From: Endomychus coccineus
Taxonomy: Eukaryota > Arthropoda > Insecta > Coleoptera > Endomychidae
Length of the DNA stretch: 64,000 nucleotides
Reading direction: 5' to 3'
Assembly: GCA_958510875.1 (NCBI GenBank)
Contig: OY294069.1
Coordinates: 1,116,001-1,180,000 of the forward strand
The first letter of the stretch is position 1, and every line of letters begins with the position of its first letter. A program made the position numbers and the translations under genes. Positions 22,450 through 34,808 of this stretch are shown in pieces. The notes under the pieces are model-generated. The model did not search any database. It saw nothing but the letters and a program-made list of their open reading frames with translations, and was not told the origin of the DNA.

Positions 22450-23244
22450 CATCGTTACCTAACATGCTTATATATCATCAGGAAACAAAAATTCCTTGAT
22501 GGAGTAAAAATATTTTTGTTGGAAGAATGATTTAACGCCAATCTTGAATGAATTGTAAGTGGGCTTTGATTTGATGTCAACTGGTAATGCGTTATAAAAA
22601 CAATACGTTTATAAAGTGGAGAGTTGCGAAAAATAGTTGTTTTGTGAGGAGCTAAATAGAAATTTTTGTTGTTTTGTTCTTGGGTTATAGTCATGAACGT
22701 CAAATTTTTGATGAACAGTGTTGAAATAATTTTTGGTAAAGTTAACGCACTTCATAACGTAAATAGAAGAGACAGTTAAAATTGAGTATTTCTTGAATGC
22801 TTCCCTACAACTTGCACGGTAGTCTAAGTCGAAAATTAATCTCATTAAACTCTTTTGTGATACAAGAACTGTATTGACATTATTGGCACTACCCCAAGAT
22901 ATTATACTGTAAGAAAGATGACGGTAAGCGAGTGCATAATATAGGTTTATCAGAGTTCGTTCATTAACGTATGATTTCAGTTGAAGAATTACATAAAAAG
23001 CTTTGTTTAATTTGTTGCATACATGTTTTATGTGATTATTGAAGCTCAAATCGGAGTCGAGCCAGGTACCCAGAAGTTTAGCACTGGTTTTAAAAGGAAA
23101 TGGTAATTGTTCCTTTATTAGCTTAGGGATCATTCTATGGAGATGGAAATTTACCAATACAGTTTTTTCATTATTCAATATCAGATAGTTTTTGTTGCAC
23201 CAGAACTCCATTTCCTTGTATGTCTTATGAATTTTGGTTTGCAC
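22450..23244 (-). pseudogene. LINE reverse transcriptase, C-terminal part
   Basis: A 211-codon minus-strand frame (23244-22609) starts after the catalytic box: NEKTVLVNFHLHRM, LLGTWLDSDLSFNNHIKHVC, LINLYYALAYRHLSYSIISW. It continues by frameshift to about 22450 (LYKRIVFITHYQLT). Typical of CR1/Jockey-like insect LINEs, 5'-truncated near 23270. Confidence 0.85.
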
Positions 23245-23269
23245 TTCATCAAGGGACCTGCCTGAAACC

Positions 23270-24394
23270 TAATATTTCCATTATACCCCTATTATATCGG
23301 CTATATTCAGTGTGCAATCGCGGATTCTACAATTCTGACTTCAAATTCGTAATCAGCTTTCAAAAACATATTACATCCATTTTTTCAATACCCAACCCTT
23401 AAAGTAAGTATTAAATATTGAAAAAATGTTCAGTTAGCTATTTTAATCGGCAGGCGTAGAGAAGAGAGGAAAAGAAGCACTACAGCAGCCTTGAAGATGC
23501 CACAAAAAGTACACATTATGTCTAACATTTGTTCTATGAAATATAATATTTAGATACAAGAGATCAATACATTTATTTGCAAACAATAGGCTAGTTTTCA
23601 CACTTCTATACCTGATGTCAGATAAATAATTAAAAGTCACCAACCAATTCAATTGATAAATAAATTATTAATTTTTCCATTAGTTTGTGGTACTTGTGGT
23701 ATTCCCTTCTAAACAAATTAAACGCTATTACCATTTATTCTTAGGTAGATGGCGTTGGAACATCTAGGATTCTCTAACAATTCTATTTACAGTATCTGTT
23801 ATATCCTGATAGTCGACTATGATGGGCTGAAGTATACCTAGGGATTTAATAACTGTTCCTATAACATAATATCTTAAGTAAATATACAGAATGAGTTAAA
23901 GTGAACAAAAATTTGCATTAATGGGCGTTCTATTCACAGCGTGTCTGTCGTCTAGTGACGAGATATTAATAATTCCCAAATCAATGTATAACCGTGCTTC
24001 TATCGCGAGTTATTGCCGCAAGTGAAGTGAGTCAGTTCGTTTGCACTATAGGGTTATCCTTGGTTCTTTTGAAGAACGATACAATGCTTTTGGTTCGCTC
24101 TAACTTACAAGTGACTCCTTATATACCTCTATTTCAAACCTAATCTGTACATGTTTAAAACATACAATTTCTTATTTTACAACGTAATTATGTAAGAATT
24201 AATTTTTTTCTAATTAAAAAATCGAAAAAATAGAAGGTACCAAAAAGTTTGCACAATAATAGTGAAGTTGAAAGTATAGGACTACTTAGTGATGCGAACT
24301 AGTAATTTTTGTCCATATTTTCTGCCTTTACGCGAATTTCAAAGATATGGATGATATTTTGAATAGTAGACTTCCGCGGATAGCTAGTCTTGAA
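23270..24394. other. Non-coding, nothing recognised
   Basis: AT-rich sequence with no motif I can name and no long frame. Confidence 0.4.
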
Positions 24395-24542
24395 AATTCT
24401 TGGCTTCCGTATGGGTTCCGCGTCACAATAATACGACTTGATGCCAACGTTTCGCCAACCAGTACAGGTGGCATCTTCAGGGCAGGCTTGCAGCTTCAAA
24501 TCGTGCTATTGTGATGCGGAATCCACCCAGAAGCCAAGAATT
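24395..24542. mobile_element. 148-bp palindromic element enclosing a hammerhead candidate
   Basis: Inverted arms AATTCTTGGCTTCCG...CCGCGTCACAATA and TATTGTGATGCGGAATCC...GAAGCCAAGAATT (about 45 bp) surround the ribozyme-like core. Related pieces occur at 38190-38290, 52085-52262 and 60767-60870. Arms next to stem I would extend it into a long hairpin in the transcript. Confidence 0.65.
24442..24484 (-). ncRNA. Hammerhead ribozyme candidate, type I layout
   Basis: Minus strand: UGCC (stem I), CUGAAGA, one extra U, stem II GCCACC...GGUUGGC (one bulged U) with a 6-nt loop, GAAACGUU, then GGCA closing stem I. Core bases C3, U4, G5, A6, G8, A9, G12, A13, A14 and the UH site are present; stem III is only two base pairs (ACGU). 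Same extra nucleotide before stem II as at 15637. Confidence 0.55.
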
Positions 24543-25783
24543 CACAAAATATGGATGATGCATTTATTTTACTATCGGGAATAATAACAAACCGATCTGT
24601 TCTATAGGTAAGTACATTTCCAGTTCTTTCAGACAACGAATCCACGCTTTTAGCACATTTTAGCAACTTGAAACAGTTGTAAATTATCAACAGTACCATA
24701 GAACAGGTAGTGTTCTAGGAAATTTAAGTTTCAACGCACACTTTATTTTATTTAACGTTATCTAGAACGTAGTAGGCAATCTAGTAATTGTGGAATTGAG
24801 TATATATAAAAACGGACAGAGGGGCAGTCGGATCATGCAAACATAAGCATTTGGATAATATCTATTATTGTTGAAAACACTAGGGACTTTAAATTATATA
24901 TCAATTACGTTGTCCGTTTCCCCGGGAAGATAATGTTGATGGTCACTTCAACTACAACCCCTAGTCTACACATGAAATAAGCAGGTGGTCTGAGTGTCGT
25001 GCTTTTAGAGAATGAAAACGCATGCCGTTTGATGAAATATCGACTTGTTAGTGTATAGAGTGATGATTGTTTCGCATTGCACCAGTAAGAATAATGTAAA
25101 GTGGTGAGACTTAGGACTATTTTTTGTTGGAGAAAATGGTGAATTGTGATATGCAACATAGCAAAAAAAAATTGGAATCAAAGATGTTATGTTTGGGTCA
25201 GTATGGTACATATATTACGCTTGAAGACCGAAAGTTTTTTTCAAGAATTTTTTTTGGGTTTTGGGGCGGTTTGGAGGGGTTGAGCATGAAAGAAAATGTT
25301 GGCACTCACACAAGGTTTTCTTTTTCATACAAACTACAAGTTGATGGAGGTGCCAAGGTTTTCTTTCCAATTTCTTCAGATTTGGCCAATTTTTGGCCAA
25401 AACATGGCCGAAATTCTTGAAAATGGACGCATAGAAAATGTTGGAGTGTGGTGATCGAGTAATGAGATTGATAACAAAAATTTTCCGCCTGATCAGAAAG
25501 TGTTATACCACGTTCCAATTTTGGTCATAACTAAAGCTGCCAGTGCTGCCAACTGCATGGAGAAAAAATGTTGGCATTTATTGAATATTGATCGCCAAGG
25601 GACGGGCCCTCTTCGACTAGCACCAAACACCAAAGTGTTATAACCCGTTCCAAAATTGAATATTGTCTGGGGCGGCTAACTCAAAATGGTGCGGGATGGG
25701 AGGTCCAACTTACATAGAATAAAATACTCAGATTAATAATTGCTCAAACATAACACATATGCCAACATGTTATATCTCAGACC
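24543..25783. other. Non-coding, nothing recognised
   Basis: Includes a T/G-rich stretch at 25230-25330 that makes short overlapping frames on both strands; no family motif. Confidence 0.35.
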
Positions 25784-25791
25784 CAAAATAT

Positions 25792-27446
25792 CAGTGGCGG
25801 CTCGTGAATTTTTGAGAGAGGAGGCTGGACATAAAACGTTTTTGTAAAAATATATTCTATTCACAGCCTTTTAACCTTTGCACAGCGACCGTACCAGCTA
25901 CTTCAGTGACAGAATTAATTGTTACCCAGCAAGAACCAACGTGGAGGTATAGAGTTTCTCTTGGCAAAAAATTTTTTTGTTCGTTTTTGTCTTTTATTTT
26001 TTTTGGATTGTTAATATTTTTTCTTTTTTTTGGAATTTTTCATATTTCGTTTTTTTTTATTAATTTTATTAACTTTTTTTATATATCAACGGAATTCTAC
26101 GGTCTTTATAGTTTGCGAAAAATGATTAATAATATTATCAAAAATGTATCATTTTGTTTTAAGTGTTTTACTAAATCTTTTTCAATAGATATTAAACTAA
26201 CATTGTATGAACGATTTTGGCCCATTGTATTTGGCATGTAAGTTTTAATTCGTTTGAGAGTAGAAAATGATCTCTCCACCGATGCAGACGTGACAGAAAT
26301 GGTGAATGTCAAACAAAGTAGTTTATAAAACTGAGGTAATACTTGTTGCAAATCATTGTCTATCATATATTTTATCATATCGGCGTGACTGTCATACTGG
26401 CCTAAAATATCTTTATCCGAGTTTATAACGCATAATTCATTGTGCCGTGCCGTGCTATTTTATCAAAAAATTTATATTTTAGAACTAAGTTATCTTAAAG
26501 TGTATTGGGGAACTCTTTTGAAAAAGATTCGAAAAATCTTCTATTCTTCAAGTCAAAAAACTTCAATTCATGTAAATCGGAAAATCGAATCTCAATTTGA
26601 CCTTTAATACTATCTAAAATTTCATAAAAAAGCTGTTTATAATGCAGTTTCTTGTCTACCAAATTATATGTTTTCCTCCTTTAACAACAATATTCTGTTT
26701 ACCGGTTAATTTAAACTTAATACTCGATGTAATATGTTCCTGCGATTTTTCATGTCTATCTATACCACGAGCTAAATTTTTCAAATCATCATAACCCGAG
26801 TGTCCCCAACATGAAGTTGTATCAGATGTAAATAGCAAGCAATATAATTTATTGTGTATTTCGATTTTGAAACATACCTGTCATCGTCACCACTAATCCT
26901 TTCAAATCCGGTAAAGGCCGTTTATTTTTAACAAAACACTTTTCCATCATATGTTAATCCACTAAATGGATTTTCTAAGAACCCAGCAGCTAAGTCACTC
27001 ATCATTTTAACGTTCACCGATTAGATAAATTATAACTTAACTACTTAACCTTACTTCGCCTCGCGGTACAAAATCAAGAACTAACGGAACACGACACGTG
27101 TGGCATTCTTCTACCGGAAGGGCGGTAGCAAGTAATCGTATTTCATTCGACCGACGATTCCCTACGAGAAGCTAGCTTCCATAGGGTGTTGCCATATTCG
27201 CTCTTTTACCCTATCTAGCAATTGAACTGCTTGGAAAACGGCAACTGTGTTGACCACACGTATTTAGCGTTTGAGATATATAGAGAATCTAGCCTCTGGC
27301 CACTGTTGCCAGATTAAAAATAACTACTGAGAACGGGGAATTAATTGTAAAATTTAGAGAAACAGGAAATAAAATGGAGAATGATCATTAAGATAAATTG
27401 GTGAGGAGGCTGAGCCTCCTTAGCCTCCTTCGAGGAGCCGCCACTG
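25792..27446 (-). mobile_element. hAT element, internally deleted, with perfect 8-bp target duplication
   Basis: Ends CAGTGGCGGCTCGTGAA and ...GGAGCCGCCACTG are inverted. CAAAATAT occurs at 25784-25791 and 27447-27454. The minus strand encodes transposase pieces: MEKCFVKNKRPLPDLKGL (about 26950), a TTF-type zinc-finger end (GYDDLKNLARGIDRHEKSQE, 26790-26720) and the C-terminal dimerisation region (TSASVERSFSTLKRIKTYM, 26295-26235). The central catalytic part is missing and stops occur, so it could move only with help. Confidence 0.92.
26106..26960 (-). pseudogene. hAT transposase remnants (TTF finger and hATC dimerisation region)
   Basis: Remains of the coding region of the enclosing hAT element. 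The 90-codon C-terminal frame (26378-26106) contains SVERSFSTLKRIKTYMPNTM. The 60-codon N-terminal frame (26838-26656) holds the His-containing ARGIDRHEKSQEHI. The RNase H-like catalytic core between them is deleted. Confidence 0.85.
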
Positions 27447-27454
27447 CAAAATAT

Positions 27455-28960
27455 GTATCTATCTCCTAGACTATTAGATTAATTTCCCTCAACTTCCTGC
27501 TGCTTGCACAATTTCGCGTGCTTTACTACATTCTATGAACATCTCCCCACTTATTATACATTTTCTCTATGACGAAATAGTAATAGTAATAACGGATTGA
27601 GGAAGGTTCAAAGATTTGAATACCCCAAAATTACTTTCTCATTTGTCCAAATAACGAAGAAAAGCATCGGTACCAAATAAGAATAGAGCTTGCAGTATTT
27701 CTAAAAGTTGACGTCAAAAATGAAGTGTTTTAGTCTGATCATTAATTAATATACCAGTCAATGGTCTGATATAAGGTTCTTTGCATCTGTATCTACCGCT
27801 CATTAAGTCTCAAATTTCATCAAAACCGATTCTAACTCGTTTGCTAACATGTTGCAATGTTTATGGGTATCACTAGTTTAACTTTACATTTCTGCAGCCG
27901 GCAAGCATTTTAGCATACATACGACACTCGTGTGACACACCGCTCCCGTCCGCGACCCCTACAATTTAATTCCAAGTTATAAGCCGTTAAATTAAAGAGT
28001 ATCCCCAGGGATCATGCTCTGTATACAATCATACACTTGCCGAGTCGGTGGTGCATTCTACAGTTCGCTCGAAATCACGTAAATTTGTTAGACATTTCGG
28101 TATTTTCGCAGACACTTTTATTTAAATGTTTCGCTCAAGAAGTATTTCGGTATTCAGATGTTAGAATACTGTTTAATTGATTTTATTATCCACATGTTCT
28201 CAAACTCCATAAATCGATATATAGGAATGAAAATACGTATTTCGGCAACCAAGTTCCGATGTTCAGTTGATCAACGTACACCTATTTTGGTAGCAGAATA
28301 AATTGGTCAATAGATATGTCAAAAAAGATTTTTAAAGTTACAGCAAATGCAATAGTAAAATACCTCTGGGCGTATTCACAAGATTAAAAATAAATTAATA
28401 GAAACGGGGAAGTTAAGGGCAGTACACTTAGTCCTCTTGGAACAAGACCCAGCCCAGTAGGCCTAAAACAACCCCAAAGCAATACCCTCTATAGTACAAG
28501 GCCTGAACGCTCGATTGATACGGCACAATGATGAAATAACGCCAGTAAAACAGAAGTGTTATTCAATCTTTAAGACTTCCTGTTCAAACGGTGTTGCCAG
28601 ATGTGAACTGAGTCCTTAGTTGCACCCCATTTGCTTTTAATAATGTGAAAAACCTGTTTTCAAATGATTATGTTGTGAAATTTTCCTAATAAAACGTAAT
28701 TTAAATTCGGTATCTAGCCAATTCAATCAATGTCTTAAAAACTTGAAGTTCGAATCATTCTCTAAGTTACCATTGACGACAGATTCCGTAAAAATGTTCC
28801 TTAATCGTGGCATTTTGAGGGCAGTTTTTTTACATTCATTATTTTCCATTCTAATATGATATTTTTAGAGTGCTCTCAAATTCAAAGAATATCCAAAATT
28901 TAACAAGTCATCATGTTCTAATTCATACATTGTTTACTTCTCTCACTATAAGTAGTATAC
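27455..28960. other. Non-coding, nothing recognised
   Basis: No frame or repeat I can identify. Confidence 0.35.
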
Positions 28961-28964
28961 GATG

Positions 28965-29055
28965 GCAATTTGAAAAGTTCCTAAAAAATTAAACAAGAAC
29001 TGATTTATTTGGTCGCAACTTATTTTTTATTTCTCAACATAATCGCCTTGTAAAT
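28965..29055 (-). pseudogene. Mariner end fragment
   Basis: CTCAACATAATCGCCTTG on the + strand is the complement of a mariner-like transposase tail. The adjacent GGCAATTTGAAAAGTTCCT resembles a mariner terminal repeat. Short and weak. Confidence 0.35.
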
Positions 29056-29469
29056 AAAATAATCCAGATTAAATGACCGTAGATAAAAGAGTCTCTGTGA
29101 AGTGTGAATACACATAAATAAAACATAAAACTTTGTGAGACCTCCACATAGCTAACTACTTTAGGGATCATGTTGACACATATGGTTGTTCGGCTGAAAA
29201 ATCTGTGGCTATATGGAAAGAGGCTAGGAAAACCAACACAAGAAATATGAGCGAAGACTATCCTACATACTGATGAAGAGAATAATTCTGTGTTATTGTT
29301 AATTTGCATTGTTTTAGGCAACTATAGCGTTTAAGGCAATAGAGTAATATTCATTATGTTGATGTGATTGTACTATTTATTTATTTATTTGAAATAATAA
29401 GTAAAGAACTTCTAGTGTATTGAATCAGATGGTTAGTTTTATTCAAAAACATTGAAAATGTACTCAAAA

Positions 29470-30130
29470 AAATCGGTTGTCTGTAAAGTCGGTTTACTGA
29501 CGATAGTTGAACGTGACAACGTCATAAGAAAATACTGATGGAATGGACGGCTGGCTGGTCCAACCTGTCATTTCAGACACGTTGTTATGATATGTGGAAG
29601 ATTTAACATTTATGTTTTAATTTTTTGAAATCATAGCCACGCTCGATAATTATTTCGATCGAATAGTAAAGCAACTGATTTTTTACTCATCGTGAAATAG
29701 TTCTGTTAACTTATTGTTATAGTTTTGTCAATTATAGCATAACCTGCAATCGCTGCACTAGCGGACCGATGCTATTTATTTTAATGATGAAAGCACGAAT
29801 ATTTGACAATATATCACTGAACATATATTTAATATCGAAAGAATCATTATCTTTATCGTTGCTATAAACAATTGACACCACATTCACTTTTCAATACATT
29901 TCATACTTGACGAAAACATGTAAATGTATTATTTTGTCTAGCAGCTGTCCACGCGGACGCATCACTCACTCAAGTAGGAGACGCTCTCGCTTGCACTTCA
30001 AGCCTTAAATGGAACGCCTTAGAGCGAGGTAACGCCGCATGCTTAAATGGAATGCCTCATGAGTCATGTTTTCTCGTGCGTGCAGCCGGCTCCATCGAAT
30101 TATAAGACGTTGTCACGTCAAAAAAAATGT
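29470..30130. repeat. Probable decayed DNA transposon
   Basis: GTGACAACGTCATAAG near 29512 and the inverted TTATAAGACGTTGTCAC near 30100 suggest subterminal inverted repeats about 600 bp apart. No coding content. Family unknown. Confidence 0.3.
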
Positions 30131-31440
30131 CATTTTCATTTGAAGCCATGCCATGCTTGCAAAAAAGTACTATGAGGAAGAGCATAGCGGGATGAAAATA
30201 CCATTGGGTTATTATGATTATTACCGTTAAGACTGGCAACTGTTGAGGTCTTTCCAGGCTATGAAAATCGGGCATAAATAGATAGATTAACATAATGGTT
30301 TAGAGCAGAAGTAGCAAAACTTTGTTGTTGGTGTTTAGCGATCGCAACTGGCATTTTAGCTTCATTATATATAATACCAGGTATATTATTAATAGCTTGA
30401 GAGAGTTTACCAAGTTTTCAACGCTAAAATACAGCACTTATCTGTTACGGCTCGGTAATTTAGGAGCGTTATTAAGCTATGCGTTTTTATTGCATGCAGA
30501 TTCATGCTATTCTTGATGATGTGATGTGTTATTGCCTGAGATTGTATAATATTGAAAATATCCTGGTATTTGTCTAATCTCTGCATATTTAACGGGATGT
30601 TCAGCATGAGCTTACGACTTCAGAAAAGTTACTAACAGGATATTATATCTCTTGAATGACATTTTATCTTTGATTCGTACAGAAGAGCAAAATATTTCAA
30701 TCTAGAACCACTAGTAGGATTACCCGTTATTTTTTTTACAGTGCAAAATTAAAAGTTAAAAGTCTCTCCTTAGATATTTGATGAAAATTGGCTTAGACTT
30801 GATGTCTAAATCTGAGTAGCCCCCAGGTTAGTCTAGGTTAGAATCACCATAATACCTACTGGAGAATAAACATGTCTTCTTCCTCCCTACTTTGTGTAAC
30901 TCGAAGTTGTCAAACAAAATAACCTATATCTTGTCGAATCTCGTAAAATAATTACTTGTAGTAGATTGAATCGATGGACGATTATCTCGAAGAAACCACC
31001 AAGTAAGTTTTAAGTAGTCAAAGTATGTCGGAAGTGAGCTAAAAAGCGGAAACTTTATAATATTCCCTGTAATATTGCCGGGCGATTACAGGACCCCATC
31101 TTATCCGGCGAACCAATAAAAGCAGAGCTCTGCGAATTGATGAACAAATTCCTATTAAATCTGCTGCGGCGAACATCTTTTTATATTGAATAACTTTTTA
31201 AACGATTTAAAAGTGCAGCCTCGCCATCTGGGTGGGATTATATCGGGAGCTCGATCTTCTCCCGCACAATATTAAGCACCCCATACACTTCCTTATTACC
31301 ATCCAGTAATCTTATCTGGACGGCTGAAATTGACTAACTACAATGACTTGACGTAGTTGGTCTGAAAAGGTACTGATTCATAATGCTCGTCATTGCATCT
31401 GACTCATCAAATGTAAAACTCGAGTGATTTTTGGGTAAGC
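30131..31440. other. Non-coding, nothing recognised
   Basis: GC-richer patch at 31080-31290 without a frame; otherwise AT-rich. Confidence 0.3.
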
Positions 31441-31860
31441 AAGCACTTTTGACACGGTTGATCATAAAATCTTTCTTGCAAAACTGGAGAAATTCTGAGT
31501 CAGAGGTAAACAATTAGCCTTGATAGAAAGTTATTTAGAAGGTAAAACGTAGAGAGTGGAAATTTCGGAGAGTGGACGAAATTTCATATCTGCAGAATTG
31601 TCATTACAAATGGGAGTTCCTCAAGATAGTGTAATTGGCCCACTTTTGTTCCTAATCTGTATTAATGATTTACCTGAAATTATTGCTGATGCTAGGAAGT
31701 TACTTACCAATTATGCAGATGATAGTGTAACATTAAAGTTTCCTTTCTCGAAACTGAAATTGCCTCTGCGCTCTCAAAGATTGAACATTAGTGTATGAAT
31801 AACAAAGTCACATTGAACAAAAGTAAGACAAACTGCATCATCTTTACGTCAAGCCATAGT
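31440..31860 (+). pseudogene. LINE reverse transcriptase fragment
   Basis: Reads FDTVDHKIFLAKLEKF, then MGVPQDSVIGPLLFLICIND and LLTNYADDSVTLKF (catalytic YADD), then LNKSKTNCIIF after a shift. In-frame stops and shifts. CR1/Jockey-like. Confidence 0.85.
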
Positions 31861-33108
31861 AGACAAATTCTAGAAACAATTTGTTGTGTATTGTTTGACT
31901 TGTTTTCTTAATATCTTGTTATTATTTTGCAACAATTATTATTGAGAAAATAAATTTACTTTTTACTTTTACTTATATTAATCATAGTGTATTCGTAGTC
32001 CTTTGCATGGGCGATATGGAGGAAGGTAGTCACAGTATTTTCTTCATGCTAGCCATAGCACAAGACTTCAGTATCCCTGATTGAACTACCATATGATCTA
32101 CATACTAAGATAGACACTTTTAGTTGATCGATGAGCTGCATTCTGTTTTAAAACTAAAGATTTAGAATTTTTGCTAGATAGTTAATCTCTTCACTACATT
32201 GTAGATATCCTATTTATACTTCAATATCATTGTTTTAGGCATTTTCCTCGAACCTAAAAGTAATGAAAATAATTTAGCATATGTTTATTTATCCACCAAG
32301 AACCAGAGAGTCCCCAAAGATTCATTTTTGAGGTTTGATTTTTATGAATTCATAAAACTAAATTAAGTAATCCCATTCCAAAGGACTGGTTATGAGAATA
32401 GCACCGTAGCAAGCTTTTGTCTTGATTTCGGATTATGTTAAAATTACATGAACAAGCGGATTGTAAATATTCTGGTAACATCCTTTCAAACTAACATGGA
32501 ATAGAAAATATTTAAATCCAGTAATACTGCAACAAAATACTGCTTCTCTTTGATTCTTCATTGGTTTATCTTCAGCAAATTATTTCGTAGTTCATACAAT
32601 AATGGAGGAGAATAACGAAGTGTATGGGAGGCTTTAGGCTCTAATATTGACCCCCGAAGAGATGGTGCATCACCCCCTAGCTTACGGCACGGAGGAAACG
32701 ATCCCGTTCTCGGCTTAGTCCGTCACATTTTTATAATGAGATCTAAAAGCCGCGAGTAATTTGTGTTGCTTGGGGTTAATTCACGAACAATTAGTGAGTT
32801 TAGATAATGACACCCTCTGTTATCTGCGCCACAGATGCTTCGGTTAACTATACTGAAAACTTGACAAAACCCGTTCGGGTCGTTATTGTTGATACGGACA
32901 CTTTCTGGGAATTATTTTACTTTCCATCGATAAATAAAGTGTGATAACAACGGTTTGGAAAGATTTCAGTTGCGTTGCGATTTGGAAGAACCTCGAATGA
33001 AGTAAAATTCCTGTTAAAAGTGTTGATACTATTTTAAAGCGTAGGTTGCCCAAATTTGTTTTTGTTAAAGTTCCAGATCATGGTATTTGACACAGTAGCC
33101 TGAAAATA
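31861..33108. other. Non-coding, nothing recognised
   Basis: Likely LINE tail just after 31860 (ATTATTGAGAAAATAAATTTACTTTT); the rest is unassigned. Confidence 0.35.
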
Positions 33109-33703
33109 CGAGGGCAAGATGAATAGTTCCTGGAACATAAAACAGATGGCCCCACAATCGAAAATCCCATGTGACATTTGTGATACCATCTTCAACTAGA
33201 ACATATTAAAATTTTCAGGCTGATATGTCTTTCAGCTATGTTTTGCCATCCATCAAAAGCGAGTGACCTTGGAGATTTTTGTAAACATGGAAAAAAATCA
33301 ATTTCGCGTCTCGATTAAACATTATTTCTTGAGTGGAATAAACATTACACAAACCAAAGCATCGTTTGTTAAACATTATGGGGACTTTTTATCATCGATT
33401 GGAACGATTCACAAGTGGCTTACTGATTTTCGTTATAGTACTATGACCACAAAGGACACCAAACGTTCTGTTCGTCCAATTGAGGTTATAACGCCAGAAA
33501 TCGTCAATAAAATCCATGGTATGATATTTGACGATCGGCAAGTTAAAGTGTTTTCGATGGGTGTCAAAACAGAACTGAATGACGTATCAGTCTGAAAATT
33601 TTAAAGCGTTCTAGTTAAAGATGGTATAACACAAATGTCACATGGGGTTTTCGATTGGGGCTCTATTTGTTTTATTTTTCAGGAACTTTTCACCTTGCCC
33701 TCG
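33109..33703 (+). mobile_element. Internally deleted mariner with about 100-bp inverted ends
   Basis: Left end CGAGGGCAAGATGAATAGTT and right end ...CACCTTGCCCTCG pair over about 100 bp with few mismatches. TA precedes the left end; the right flank is TC, so the duplication is decayed. Between the ends is the N-terminal transposase frame at 33287-33595 (MEKNQFRVSIKHYFLSGINI, the helix-turn-helix region). The catalytic DDD domain is absent. Confidence 0.88.
33287..33595 (+). pseudogene. Mariner transposase N-terminal fragment
   Basis: About 102 codons from the ATG at 33287. IGTIHKWLTDFRYSTMTTKD and VRPIEVITPEIVNKIH are the DNA-binding part of mariner transposases. Truncated by the internal deletion. 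Confidence 0.85.
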
Positions 33704-33912
33704 TCTACCTTATCCTGAATTTATTTCAATTCAGTTTGACAGGTAATGAATTGTACAATCTAATACCAATACACTCTTTCCTTTTTTGATGTCTAAATAA
33801 TGCTATTATTCAGCTGGGGAACAGCACAACCTATACTTGTTACCTCATCCCTGAAGAATTTACTGTATATTTCGCTCTAAAATGAAATAAAACATGGAAC
33901 CTAGCAATTGAT

Positions 33913-34723
33913 GGGGTCGCTGATCACGATATTGTTGTTGAAATTGTAATGAAATGCACTTGGAGGTGTTAAAATGAATAAATTTCTTTTCTATTAAAAA
34001 TGAATCTCTGAGTTCAAATATGAAAAGTATAAAAAAATAATTGATTGAAGAAAGTTACTAAAAAGGAAAGGAGATGCACATAAATTTATACTATTAATAT
34101 GTTAATTTTAACCTATTGTGATGCTTTTTTATTTACACATCATGAAAACAATTATACACAATGATCATCATTATTTTCAAATAAATACACTAAATTATAA
34201 TCAACATTACCTTCATCATACTGAAAAGGGGAAGGTGGAAACAAACAAATATAATTTCTGGATACTCACCATCTATCGTAAATTCTCAATTATCATCAAC
34301 AGTCAAAGAGACGATAAAAATTTCCAAAAGTGTGAGATAATTTTTTGGGCGTGTCACATGATGGGTCCTTTTTTAGTCTGTGATTTACCTGATCTTTGGT
34401 TTTACCGTGACTAATGAGTAAGTACCAGTAAAAATCAAGTCTGAATTGTTTTCATTCCATTTGTTTTAAAATATTAATAAATTGTCTTTATTATTTCAAT
34501 TTTTATTTTGTGGGAAGAAATAAAATTATATCTTAGTCATTTTATTACGATTAATATACCTACCTCAAGGTGCATTTTATTACGGTTTGTTACAAATTGG
34601 TTTTAACATTTGATTTCATTTTAGAACGAATTATACCGTAAATTCTCCAGGGATGAGGTAACAAGCAGGTTATGCTGTTTCCCAGGTGAATTGTAGAATT
34701 ATTTAGACGTGATCAGCGACCCC
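33913..34723. mobile_element. 811-bp putative DNA element with perfect 16-bp inverted ends
   Basis: GGGGTCGCTGATCACG at 33913-33928 and its exact complement CGTGATCAGCGACCCC at 34708-34723. No target duplication is obvious and no transposase. A related TTTTTGGGGTCGCT occurs at 50029-50042. Confidence 0.5.
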
Positions 34724-34808
34724 AAAAACCCCCGAGTAACCGATTTGGACTAATTTTGGTGGATATTTATTAAACGCATTTTTGCACTTAAAAATGCAAC
34801 TCAACATT

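Noticed and set aside
25906..26241. 111-codon plus-strand frame in the hAT element
   Set aside because: T-rich, low-complexity mirror of the minus-strand transposase remnant.
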